A stretch of DNA of 64,000 nt, from assembly GCF_009371885.1 (NCBI RefSeq), contig NZ_QLZA01000006.1, positions 1 to 64,000 on the forward strand, read 5' to 3'. Every line of letters begins with the position of its first letter. The first letter of the stretch is position 1. The position numbers were made by a program, and so were the translations under genes. Of this stretch, positions 56,565 through 64,000 are shown piece after piece. The notes under the pieces were generated by a model. The model was not told where the DNA came from and ran no database searches. It worked only from the letters and a program-made list of their open reading frames with translations. This stretch comes from Bifidobacterium tibiigranuli. GTDB taxonomy: Bacteria > Actinomycetota > Actinomycetes > Actinomycetales > Bifidobacteriaceae.

Positions 56565-57998
56565 ATGAGGCATATGCCAACCCAAGCCACTTCGCCATTA
56601 CCATCCACCCCATCACGAAAAACCACAAGCGACACCGTCATCGTCGCGGTGCTCGCCGCCGCAGGCATCACGTCATCACTGACCCAGACGCTGGTGATTC
56701 CGTTTATCGGCCAGCTCCCGACCCTATTTCACACCCAGTCGTCAGTGAGCGCCTGGGCGGTCACGGTCACGCTGCTCACCGGGGCTGTAGGCATGCCGAT
56801 ACTCGGCAAACTCGCGGATTCCTATGGCAAACGGCGGATGCTGCTCATCGCTTTGGTGCCACTTATCGTCGGCTCGCTCGTCTGTGCCGTGGCCCCGAAC
56901 ATCGCCGTGCTCATCACAGGACGGGCGCTGCAGGGCATCGCCACCGGCATGGTCCCGCTCGGCATCAGTCTGCTGCATGACATTCTTCCCAAGGACAAGG
57001 TCGGCACGGCGATAGCCCTGATGAGTTCGTCCATGGGCATCGGCGGGGCGCTTGGCTTGCCTGCAGCCGCCGCAGTGATCGAGTACATCAACTGGCGAGG
57101 GCTGTTCATGGCGGACTTTGCGATAGCGCTGGCTATTGCTGTCCTTATCGCCGTGCTCATCCCCGCTCCGGCTGAGCAGAAGTCCTACGATATCTTTGAC
57201 TTTGTCGGCGCAATCGGATTGGGAGTCGCGCTGCTCTGCCTGCTGCTGGCGATTATCGATGGGGGCGCATGGGGTTGGGGAAGCCCGGAGACCATCGGCC
57301 TGTTCATTGCCGCGCTCATCGTGACGCTTGCCTGGGGCTACTGGGAGCTGCGCCACACCAATCCTCTGGTCGATCTGCGCACGACCCGCAAGCATAATGT
57401 GCTGTTCACGAATATCGCGTCGATTTTCATCGGATTCGCCATGTATTCGCAGTCGTTGCTGCTGCCCCAGCTCATGCAGCTGCCTGCAGCGACCGGATAC
57501 GGGCTGGGCCTGAGCATGCTGGAGATGGGGCTGTGCATGGCCCCCAGCGGACTGGGCATGATGGCGGTTTCATCGCTGGGCGCACGCATCACCAAATCCC
57601 GAGGCGCGAAGACCACGCTGATATGCGGGGCGCTTGTGATGGCCGTAGGCTATGCCTGTGCCGCCTTGCTCATGCATTCGCTGGTTGCGCTCGTTGTCTC
57701 CTCGGTCATCGGCAGCATGGGAACCGGCCTCGCGTTCGGAGCCATGCCGACCCTCATCATGAACGGCGTGCCCGCCAACGAGAAGGCCTCGGCAAACAGC
57801 TTCAACACCGTGATGCGTTCGATTGGCACATCAGTATCCTCGGCAGTCATCGCCATGATTCTCGCCGGCATGAGCGTGCACTTCGGCGGCGCAACGATTC
57901 CCAGCCAGTCAGGGTTCGTCGGCCTACTGATCGGCTGCTTCGTAGCAGTCGTAGCGGCGGCAATCTCCCTCAACATCAGGCACACCAAGCAATCCTAA
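56565..57998 (+). CDS. MFS exporter, DHA2 type
   Basis: This 477-residue membrane protein has 12-14 helices. The loop 2-3 motif is GKLADSYGKRRMLL and the antiporter motif GRALQGIATGMVPLGISLLHD. These place it with multidrug exporters. ATG 56565 follows GGAAGGA. It is probably repressed by the divergent MarR protein. The substrate is unknown. Confidence 0.9.
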   Translation: MRHMPTQATSPLPSTPSRKTTSDTVIVAVLAAAGITSSLTQTLVIPFIGQLPTLFHTQSSVSAWAVTVTLLTGAVGMPILGKLADSYGKRRMLLIALVPLIVGSLVCAVAPNIAVLITGRALQGIATGMVPLGISLLHDILPKDKVGTAIALMSSSMGIGGALGLPAAAAVIEYINWRGLFMADFAIALAIAVLIAVLIPAPAEQKSYDIFDFVGAIGLGVALLCLLLAIIDGGAWGWGSPETIGLFIAALIVTLAWGYWELRHTNPLVDLRTTRKHNVLFTNIASIFIGFAMYSQSLLLPQLMQLPAATGYGLGLSMLEMGLCMAPSGLGMMAVSSLGARITKSRGAKTTLICGALVMAVGYACAALLMHSLVALVVSSVIGSMGTGLAFGAMPTLIMNGVPANEKASANSFNTVMRSIGTSVSSAVIAMILAGMSVHFGGATIPSQSGFVGLLIGCFVAVVAAAISLNIRHTKQS

Positions 57999-58029
57999 AA
58001 CCACCAGATTCACCCCGCCGCACCACGTT

Positions 58030-58359
58030 GGGAACCAGCACTGATGCGATGTGTGCGTCTTCAAGGCGCACCGAGGGAAGGCGTACAAAAGTACGTCGAC
58101 CGAGGGGCAACGCAGAAGACGCCCTGTAATACTCGTGCTGGGAACCAGCACTGACATGACGCGTGCGACCCCAAGGTGCGGAAAGCGAAGGCGTACAAGG
58201 GCACATCGAGCCTTCCACAACGCAGGGGACGCCCTCTGACACCGGTGCTGGGAACCAGCACTGATGCGATGCGTGCGTCTTCAAGGCGCGAAAGGCGAAG
58301 GCGTACAAGGGTACGTCGAGCCTTCCGTAACGAAGAAGACGCTCCATCGCATCAGTGCT
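58030..58359. repeat. Three tandem 110-bp structured repeats
   Basis: Units start at 58030, 58140 and 58250 with GGGAACCAGCACTGA; the period is exactly 110 bp. Each unit can pair CCAGCAC with GTGCTGG at its far end. An inner stem is GCGTCTTC/GAAGACGC in units 1 and 3 and GCGACCCC/GGGGACGC in unit 2, with two compensatory changes. The junction GTGCTGG-GAA-CCAGCAC is itself a hairpin. The last unit ends inside the 3' end of the epimerase gene. It lies between convergent genes. Confidence 0.85.
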
Positions 58360-59044
58360 GGCCGTAGACGTGTTGGTAACGGTCGTTCAGACTATCAATA
58401 TCCGACTGCTCAATAGGGATGATGTCGCCGAGCTGCCGGGCCGCCCACATCGTATGTGCCACCTCCTCGGTCATCGCCGCCGCCTTGACGGCATCCTCGG
58501 CATTCTTGCCGATGACGAATGGGCCGTGGTTGCGCATGAGGACGGCGGAGGAATGCGGGTACTGCTTGAGCGTGTCCACCACGCCCTGTCCGATCGCTTC
58601 CGAGCCGATGAGCCGGAAGGGGCCGACTGGCACGGGTCCGCCAAATTCGTCGCCCATCATCGTCAGGCCACAGGGGATGTTCTGCCCGGTGGCCGCCCAT
58701 GCGGTCGCATAGGTCGAATGGGTGTGCACTACGCCGTATACGCCGGGCATGTGCCGGTAGATGTAGGCGTGCGATGCGGTGTCGGATGACGGCGCTTCGG
58801 CTCCGTCAACCACATTGCCATCCAAATCGCACACCACCATCGAGCTCGGCGTCAGATACTCGTAGCGCAGGCCGGATGGCTTGATCACCAGCAGATCGGC
58901 GGTGCGCAGGCGCTGCGAGACATTGCCTGCAGTCCACACGACCAGATTCCACTTGATAAGCTGCTTGTGCAGATCGGCGACGACTTGCCGCACCTGCTTT
59001 ACTTCGGCTACTGTTTCCGGTCCGAAATCAGCTAGAGTTGCCAT
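58352..59044 (-). CDS. L-ribulose-5-phosphate 4-epimerase-like (AraD/UlaF)
   Basis: This 230-residue class II aldolase-family epimerase has zinc ligands in YGVVHTHSTYAT and a third His in MRNHGPFVIGKNA. WTAGNVSQRL and the phosphate loop KPSGLRYEYLTP are also present. It makes D-xylulose 5-phosphate, which feeds the bifid shunt. The neighbours (UlaD- and UlaE-like) make UlaF/SgbE the better label than AraD. ATG 59044 follows AGAGGT. It is the last gene of the sugar-acid operon. Confidence 0.9.
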   Translation of the reverse strand: MATLADFGPETVAEVKQVRQVVADLHKQLIKWNLVVWTAGNVSQRLRTADLLVIKPSGLRYEYLTPSSMVVCDLDGNVVDGAEAPSSDTASHAYIYRHMPGVYGVVHTHSTYATAWAATGQNIPCGLTMMGDEFGGPVPVGPFRLIGSEAIGQGVVDTLKQYPHSSAVLMRNHGPFVIGKNAEDAVKAAAMTEEVAHTMWAARQLGDIIPIEQSDIDSLNDRYQHVYGQH

Positions 59045-59086
59045 GATAATTACCTCTTTCCCATACTGTTTTTCGTTTTCCTCGCC

Positions 59087-59158
59087 CATTCGGCTGGTTG
59101 CAGGCTGCGACGCTTCGAGTGGAGCGGCTCTGCAGGGCGCAGCGCAACCAGCCGAATG
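59087..59158 (-). terminator. Intra-operon hairpin before the epimerase gene
   Basis: CATTCGGCTGGTTGC and GCAACCAGCCGAATG pair over 15 bp, with an inner GCTGCG/CGCAGC stem. No T run follows. It could be an attenuator or a stability element separating the epimerase from the upstream genes. Confidence 0.6.
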
Positions 59159-59179
59159 AATCACCGTGGGCAGCAAGTG

Positions 59180-60541
59180 TCACAGGCTTTCGAGATTCTT
59201 GCCTTTGGTTTCCCGTGCGAACAGGTAGGTGACTGCGCCAATGGTCAGGCATGCACCGAAGAAGGTGAATGCCGTGGTGATGACGCCGATGTCGATGTGC
59301 TGGGCGATGAAGTTGCCGCCCACCAGAAGTCCCATGAAGGCCGGGCCGACGACTTTTGCAATTGCGCCGATGCCATACCCGACTCCCAAGCCGGTGGAGC
59401 GAACGTCGTTGGGGAACTGCTCACCGCCGAAGGCGTTGAGGATGCCGAACGCGCCGTCTGCGAAGGTCATGATGATCAGCACCGCTATGTAGAACTCCCA
59501 GCCGGAATCATGGAAGAACGCCGCGTAGAAGCATCCGGCCGCGCCGATGATGCCGAAGAGGAACATCGTCCACCGGCGGCCGCTGACGTCGGCGAGCCAG
59601 GCGGATCCGAAGCGGCCGATGCAGTCGGCCACGGAAACCCCCATGAACAAGTAGGCGACCGTCTGGATGGGGAATCCGAAGGCATCTTTCAGCAGGGTCT
59701 GGCCCCAGGACTGAATCGCGAAGCTGCCCAGAATGAAGCAGAACGATCCAAGCGAAATGATCACCAAGGACTTCAGATGCTTCGAGAACAGCACACGGTA
59801 GTTGGCCTTCTCCATAAGCGTCACCTGCGGCAGCTCGCCGACCTGGTCGACAGGCATTTCCAAAGCCCATGCCAGAGCTTTGCGCGCATCGTCATCGCGA
59901 CCCTTGATCTGGTAGAAACGAGGGGACTCAGGAACGAATCTCAGCCAGACGAGCAGGAAAACCGGCAGTACGCCCAGTGCGATGAGCACGCGCCAGTTGT
60001 CGCCAACGATGCTTTGGGATATGGAGCCAAGCAGCAGGCCCAAGGGGATGAACACCGAAGCCAGACCCGAAAGCAGACCACGCGACTTGGACGGCACGAA
60101 CTCCTGCACGTAGGGAATCGAGGTGATGTTCAGGCCGCCGACGCCAATGCCGACACCGACGCGCAGTATGGCCAGCAACAGCCATGCTCCGGTCGGCAGG
60201 AACACGGAGAGGGCCGTGAACACGACGAAGCAGACCACGCACCATTGGAAGGCGCGTTTGCGTCCATATCGGTCGGCCAGACCGCCCCACATAATGGAGC
60301 CGATGACCGTGCCCAGACCGGAGCATGCCAGGATGACCCCGGCCTCCACTCCTGTCAGATGCCAGGCGACGGTCAGCAGCGACACCACGAACCCGATCAG
60401 GAACATGTCGAAAAACTCCGAGATGTTGCCGACGATGGCCAGCGAGATGATGCTTTTCTGGTGGCCGGTGAGTGGCCTTGCGTCGATTTGCTCGTATGCC
60501 GTCACGGGGGCATGCGTCGCAACGGCTGCAATGCTATTCAT
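59180..60541 (-). CDS. MFS sugar/sugar-acid importer
   Basis: This 453-residue, 12-helix transporter is of the sugar porter/AAHS kind. Loop motifs are GGLADRYGRKRAFQW and RVGVGIGVGGLNITSIPYVQ, with PESPRFYQIKGR after helix 6. It would bring in the pathway substrate in place of the PTS permease used by E. coli for ascorbate. It stands between the epimerase and the kinase in the operon. Confidence 0.88.
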   Translation of the reverse strand: MNSIAAVATHAPVTAYEQIDARPLTGHQKSIISLAIVGNISEFFDMFLIGFVVSLLTVAWHLTGVEAGVILACSGLGTVIGSIMWGGLADRYGRKRAFQWCVVCFVVFTALSVFLPTGAWLLLAILRVGVGIGVGGLNITSIPYVQEFVPSKSRGLLSGLASVFIPLGLLLGSISQSIVGDNWRVLIALGVLPVFLLVWLRFVPESPRFYQIKGRDDDARKALAWALEMPVDQVGELPQVTLMEKANYRVLFSKHLKSLVIISLGSFCFILGSFAIQSWGQTLLKDAFGFPIQTVAYLFMGVSVADCIGRFGSAWLADVSGRRWTMFLFGIIGAAGCFYAAFFHDSGWEFYIAVLIIMTFADGAFGILNAFGGEQFPNDVRSTGLGVGYGIGAIAKVVGPAFMGLLVGGNFIAQHIDIGVITTAFTFFGACLTIGAVTYLFARETKGKNLESL

Positions 60542-60588
60542 AATCCCATCCTTACAGTGAAGGCGATATATACGGCCTGTATATACGC

Positions 60589-61540
60589 TCAGCGATCAAT
60601 GTCGGTTCCCAGGGGGATGCGTAGCTCCCCTGTCCGTATGCGCGTCAGATCGCCCATATGGGTGATGGCGAATTCGGAGGCGCGCTGGCCCCACTGCACG
60701 CCCGAGGCGATGTCGCCCGACAGGTATCCGTGAATCGTCGCCGCGATGAACGCATCGCCCGCGCCGGGCCTGTCGATGACCGGCACCGCTGTGGTCGCGT
60801 AGGCGGTGAAGCCTTCGGGACCACGCAGGTATGGTCCGTTCATGTGGTCGGTCGACACGACGTATCGGCTGCCGAAGCGCTTCATGAGCCTGGCGGTCAC
60901 TTCCTGGGGCGTTCCTTCGATGCCGAAGACCTTGCTGGCGTCGCCGATCGAGCAGAACAGCACGCTGGCGCGCTCGGCGATGGGGTTCGAGGACCTTGCG
61001 CGCCCGTTCGCCGCTCCACAGCTTGCGCCGGAAATTGACATCGAGAATCACCTCGGCGCCTCGCCTGACTGCCTCATCGGCGGCGTAGCGCACCACCTGC
61101 GCCGTGGTGTCGGTGAGGGATGCGGTGATGCCGGTCAGGAAGACGACTTCGGTGTCCAGCATCGTATCCCAGTCGTATTCGTCGATGCCCGTGGAACGGA
61201 ACGGCGTCCATTCGCGGTCGTAGATGACGTTCGCCGGCATAGGCCCTGCCCCCGGCTCCATGAAGTAGAGCGCGGTGCGGCCGCCGGGTTTGCGCACCAT
61301 AGTGTGCATGTCGACGCCGACCGAACGGTACTCGGACAGGATGTAGTCGCCAAGATCGCTTTCGGGCAGCGAGCTCGTCCACAGCGTGCGCCATCCGAGC
61401 TGCGCGGTCAGGCCGGCTACGTTGGCTTCTGAGCAGGCCGGATTCATGCGGACGTTGCGGGTGAACATAAGCCGTTCGCCGCTGTCGACGGTGAAGCGGA
61501 TCTGCCCCTTGCCAATGGTCGAAAGATCATATGTAGTCAT
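60589..61540 (-). pseudogene. PfkB-family sugar kinase, frameshifted
   Basis: The N-terminal frame (MTTYDLSTIGKGQIRFTVDS from 61540) resembles 2-keto-3-deoxygluconate kinases. It reads up to KLWSGERARKVLEP and then loses homology. A second frame resumes PIAERASVLFCSIGDASKVF and includes the catalytic motif RPGAGDAFIAAT before stopping at 60589. The break lies at four C on the minus strand (60982-60985); removing one restores a 316-residue kinase. It is either a recent inactivation, a sequencing error or a slippery phase-variable tract. In the pathway it would phosphorylate 3-keto-L-gulonate or a similar sugar acid. Confidence 0.8.
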
Positions 61541-61649
61541 GACAATACTTCCTTGTATCTGGTGATGGTTGATTTCATTAGCTGGCGTGCGGTTTTTCCT
61601 GCACAGCAACGGCGCTTATCAGTATCGTCAGCACTGTCAGCGCCGTCCG

Positions 61650-62501
61650 TCAGCGCGATACGACCTGTATGCCGGCTGCGCTGAGCCAGCCTTCGATCTT
61701 CACGCGCGCATCGGCGCAGATGGCGCTGGAGCGCAGGGAATCGTCGTTCCACATCTCGATCATCATGCGTCCGGACCAGTTCTGCCGTTCAAGCTCCGCG
61801 AACGCCGCAGGGAAATCAGCGATTCCGGTTCCCATAGGGATGCGCCTGGGCTGGCCGGGCAGCACATCCTTGAGATGGATGGCGAGCATACGATCCTGCC
61901 CTGCTTCCAGCTCCGCAACGGTGTCGAGCTGCTGCTCGGCGAGATTGCCGACGTCCGGGTACATGGACAACCAGGCCGAGCCGACCTCGTCGCATATCGC
62001 CAATCCCTTGGTGATCGAGGTGACGTCGTTGCCGTCCACATTCTCGATGCCGAGCATGACGCCGGCTTGGGCGGCGTATTCGGCGGCGACGCGCAGCGCA
62101 TCGACATAGCGCTCGCGCTGCCCCGGATCCGCCTGCTCGTAGTAGGCGTAGTACCCGGCCACCTGCACCACGGGGATGCCGGTGTCGTAGCACAGCTCGA
62201 TCGCCTTGCGGAATATCTCCTGCGCTTCGCGGCGAATCGCAGCATCGGCGGAGCCTGGGCCGATCTTGCGGTGGCAGCTTAGGCACATGCCGCCAATCTG
62301 CACACGTACATCTTCAGCCGCGCTACGAAACTCGCGCCGCTGCGTCTTGGTCCAGTCCAGGCGCGCTATGCGCTTCGTTGTCTCGTCGATGGACAGGTCC
62401 ATGAAGGTGAACCCGCCTTCGACGACCTGCGCAAAGAAGGCCCGCCAATCGTCAGTGCGTCGCAGCGCCTTCTCGTAGATGCCCAGAGTGACGCTGCTCA
62501 T
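61650..62501 (-). CDS. L-xylulose-5-phosphate 3-epimerase-like (UlaE/SgbU)
   Basis: This 283-residue xylose isomerase-like TIM barrel aligns well with E. coli UlaE. Shared blocks are LGIYEKALRRTDDWRAF, MDLSIDETTKRIARLDW, MCLSCHRK, SMYPDVGNL and IHLKDVLPGQ. Metal ligands are in IENVDG and MMIEMWND. It converts L-xylulose 5-phosphate to L-ribulose 5-phosphate. The start at 62501 overlaps the decarboxylase stop by 4 bp, showing coupling. Confidence 0.92.
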   Translation of the reverse strand: MSSVTLGIYEKALRRTDDWRAFFAQVVEGGFTFMDLSIDETTKRIARLDWTKTQRREFRSAAEDVRVQIGGMCLSCHRKIGPGSADAAIRREAQEIFRKAIELCYDTGIPVVQVAGYYAYYEQADPGQRERYVDALRVAAEYAAQAGVMLGIENVDGNDVTSITKGLAICDEVGSAWLSMYPDVGNLAEQQLDTVAELEAGQDRMLAIHLKDVLPGQPRRIPMGTGIADFPAAFAELERQNWSGRMMIEMWNDDSLRSSAICADARVKIEGWLSAAGIQVVSR

Positions 62502-63256
62502 TGCGGCCACACTTGGTCGATGGCCTCGTTCAGCTCGCTCGCGGCGACAACCGGATCCTCAGCCTTGACGATGCCACGGCCCGAGATGATCACGCCCACT
62601 GGCGAACCCTTGAAGAAGGCGATGTCCTGAGTTTTCACGCCCCCGGTGATGGTGACGGTGAATCCCATGTCGTGCAGCTCGCGGATGCGTGCGATGTCAT
62701 CAGCGCCCCACGTGAGCTTGCCTGCCGCTTCGGCATCGCGCGAGCGATGGACGATGACATGCTTCGCGCCAAGTCTGCGCCATATTCTGGCCTTGTCCGG
62801 GTCGTACTCCTCGCCGAGCTCGATCTGCACCTCGCCATCGAATTCCTGAGCGACTTTGACCACCCGCTCGACGGTGGTGAGCGAGGCCCCGGCCACGACC
62901 GAAACCCAGTTGGCCCCCGCTTCGAAGCAGTTGCGCGCGATCAGCGCTCCTGCCTCTGCGATGCGCACGTCCGCGAGGATGGTCTTGTTCGGGTATAGAG
63001 CGCGAACCTCACGGACAGCCCGCAAGCCTTCGGCGATGATGAGAATGGTGCCGCACTCGATGACGTCGATCTGGCTGATGGCCGCATTCAGTGGCCTGAT
63101 CGCGCTCGGCATATCCGTGGTGTCAAGCGCGATCTGCAAGCGCGGGCGCTGCAACGTCGATGCCCTGCTTTGCTTGATCTCAGTTTGCTTGGTGGTTTGC
63201 TTGGCTTCACTTTGCTTAGTTTCGGTTTGCTTGGTGGTTTGCGAAATCATGCTCAT
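62498..63256 (-). CDS. 3-keto-L-gulonate-6-phosphate decarboxylase-like (UlaD/SgbH)
   Basis: This 252-residue OMP decarboxylase-fold protein keeps the UlaD features LQIALDTTD, IECGTILIIAEG, QIELGEEYD, HRSRDAEAAG and TITGGVKTQD. In UlaD the catalytic D-x-K-x-x-D motif reads DAKIAD; here it is DVRIAE, with Lys replaced by Arg-98 and the second Asp by Glu-101. The N terminus has an extra ~32 residues of KQTETKQ-type repeats. The reaction may therefore differ. It lies 5 bp after the phosphotriesterase-family gene. Confidence 0.85.
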   Translation of the reverse strand: MSMISQTTKQTETKQSEAKQTTKQTEIKQSRASTLQRPRLQIALDTTDMPSAIRPLNAAISQIDVIECGTILIIAEGLRAVREVRALYPNKTILADVRIAEAGALIARNCFEAGANWVSVVAGASLTTVERVVKVAQEFDGEVQIELGEEYDPDKARIWRRLGAKHVIVHRSRDAEAAGKLTWGADDIARIRELHDMGFTVTITGGVKTQDIAFFKGSPVGVIISGRGIVKAEDPVVAASELNEAIDQVWPQ

Positions 63257-63261
63257 CGTGA

Positions 63262-64000
63262 TCAGTCCTCCCCACGAAATGCGAAGAAGGTGCGTGCATT
63301 GCCGATCAGCAGCTTGTTCACATAGTCCGGGTCGAAGCCCTCGTCGATCATGCGCGGCCCATCGACGGCTGGGTTGTAGTCGATTCCGGAGACGGAGCCA
63401 TAGGCCTTCTGATACGAGCGCTTTCCGGAGTCGGTCCCCAGCAGGATGCGATCCTCGAATCCATCCTTCTTGAAGGCGGCCAGCTCCGCCATCCGGTTCG
63501 AATCGGGCTGGTACTTGATACGGTTCGTGCCGTCGATTTCCAGATACACGCCGAGGTCGAGAATCTGCTCCAGGTAGTAGGTGTCGGCGTTGCGCTGGAT
63601 ATGGCCGATGGCAATCCGGTCGGCCGGCACGCCCAGCTCGATGAGCGTCTGCGCCTGTTCGAGCCCGCAGGTGCCGAAGGTGGTGTGCGTGTTGATCGGG
63701 CAGCCGGTCTCAATCGAAGCGATGGCGGCGGCCTCCATGCACTTGTGCTCGAAGGGCGTGATCGCGCCGTAGGCGGTGCCGATCTTGATGATGCCTGCCT
63801 TGTACGGCGTGCGTTCCACAATCGGACCGGAGTAGTCGTTCCTGTCGATGCCCTCGCGCACATCCGCGATGACCAGCTCGGCGATGGCGTCGAGCGAATA
63901 GCGGTTGATCCAGTGCGACTGCGTCTCCAAATAGACATGCTCGCGGTGGAAGCCCGTCGCGGCGATGACCTGCAGCCCTTCGACCGTCCTCGCCACTTCG
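63262..64000 (-). CDS. Phosphotriesterase-family hydrolase (probable lactonase), partial
   Basis: The gene runs off the window; at least 245 residues are present. The visible part has the bridging lysine in AGIIKIGTAYGAITP, His in INTHTTFGTCG, His in IAIGHIQRNADTYY and the catalytic Asp in LLGTDSGKRSYQ. The N-terminal H-x-H lies beyond the edge. Family members include lactonases acting on sugar lactones or their phosphates. In this operon it may open a lactone such as ascorbate 6-phosphate, in place of the unrelated UlaG. Confidence 0.85.
   Translation of the reverse strand, partial: EVARTVEGLQVIAATGFHREHVYLETQSHWINRYSLDAIAELVIADVREGIDRNDYSGPIVERTPYKAGIIKIGTAYGAITPFEHKCMEAAAIASIETGCPINTHTTFGTCGLEQAQTLIELGVPADRIAIGHIQRNADTYYLEQILDLGVYLEIDGTNRIKYQPDSNRMAELAAFKKDGFEDRILLGTDSGKRSYQKAYGSVSGIDYNPAVDGPRMIDEGFDPDYVNKLLIGNARTFFAFRGED

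Noticed and set aside
58030..58359. CRISPR array
   Set aside because: There are only three 110-bp units with similarity across the whole unit, no short repeat/spacer alternation and no cas genes.
57924..58367. Frames repeating SHQCWFP-like peptides
   Set aside because: They arise from the 110-bp tandem DNA repeats. The repeat is not kept as a reading frame (stops occur in each frame).

Overview
This GC-rich window looks chromosomal and most likely comes from a Bifidobacterium or close relative. The pointers are a block running clpX, clpP2, clpP1, a CLC channel, tig, an HRDC/RNase D-like gene, a DUF3000 gene, pflA, pflB and nadE, together with frequent TTG/GTG starts and strong AGGAGG-type ribosome binding sites. 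I cannot fix the species. I saw no rRNA, tRNA, CRISPR array or intact insertion sequence.

Layout. 1-9 kb: an SDR oxidoreductase, a MerR regulator, a DHA2 exporter, dapF, a frameshifted rhuM, murI, a patatin-like hydrolase, an SPFH protein and a DinJ antitoxin remnant. 9-11 kb: a fluoride-response operon (crcB-type riboswitch, usp, two overlapping crcB genes, minus strand). 11-25 kb: sulfur and amino-acid metabolism. This holds a MetY-like enzyme, a metI remnant, and nine consecutive minus-strand genes: MetB-like, M20 amidohydrolase, LysR, PatB C-S lyase, UROD-superfamily protein, a three-gene Liv-type ABC transporter made of fused subunits, and an SDR. 25-32 kb: EamA and MFS transporters, a YihY-like protein, a TetM/EF-G-like GTPase and a 68-bp perfect inverted repeat. 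32-47 kb: the conserved core block (Clp protease, trigger factor, pyruvate formate-lyase and its activase, NAD synthase). 47-52 kb: a second M20 enzyme and metI-metN-metQ. 52-58 kb: a HAD phosphatase, a cyclophilin, an AAA/DUF4143 ATPase, and a MarR/DHA2 exporter pair. 58-64 kb: an operon running off the right edge that resembles L-ascorbate/3-keto-L-gulonate catabolism (UlaD-, UlaE- and UlaF-like enzymes, an MFS importer, a frameshifted PfkB kinase and a phosphotriesterase-family hydrolase).

The least explained parts are non-coding. There are three exact 110-bp tandem units with compensatory base changes at the 3' end of the sugar-acid operon. Two related ~165-bp nested palindromes lie 26 kb apart. 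AAACGTGAC-like motifs are spaced about 32 bp apart upstream of two different genes. The 68-bp perfect inverted repeat sits between convergent genes. On the protein side, the UlaD homologue carries changes in its catalytic D-x-K-x-x-D motif, and the Liv/UROD/PatB cluster looks like an uncharacterised route for importing and cleaving a sulfur-containing amino acid.

How the genes may work together: two transport/enzyme sets (the Liv cluster and MetNIQ with an M20 enzyme), plus MetY and MetB homologues, point to salvage of methionine- or cysteine-type compounds. The right-hand operon would feed a sugar acid to a pentulose phosphate and so to the bifid shunt, with PflAB disposing of pyruvate.
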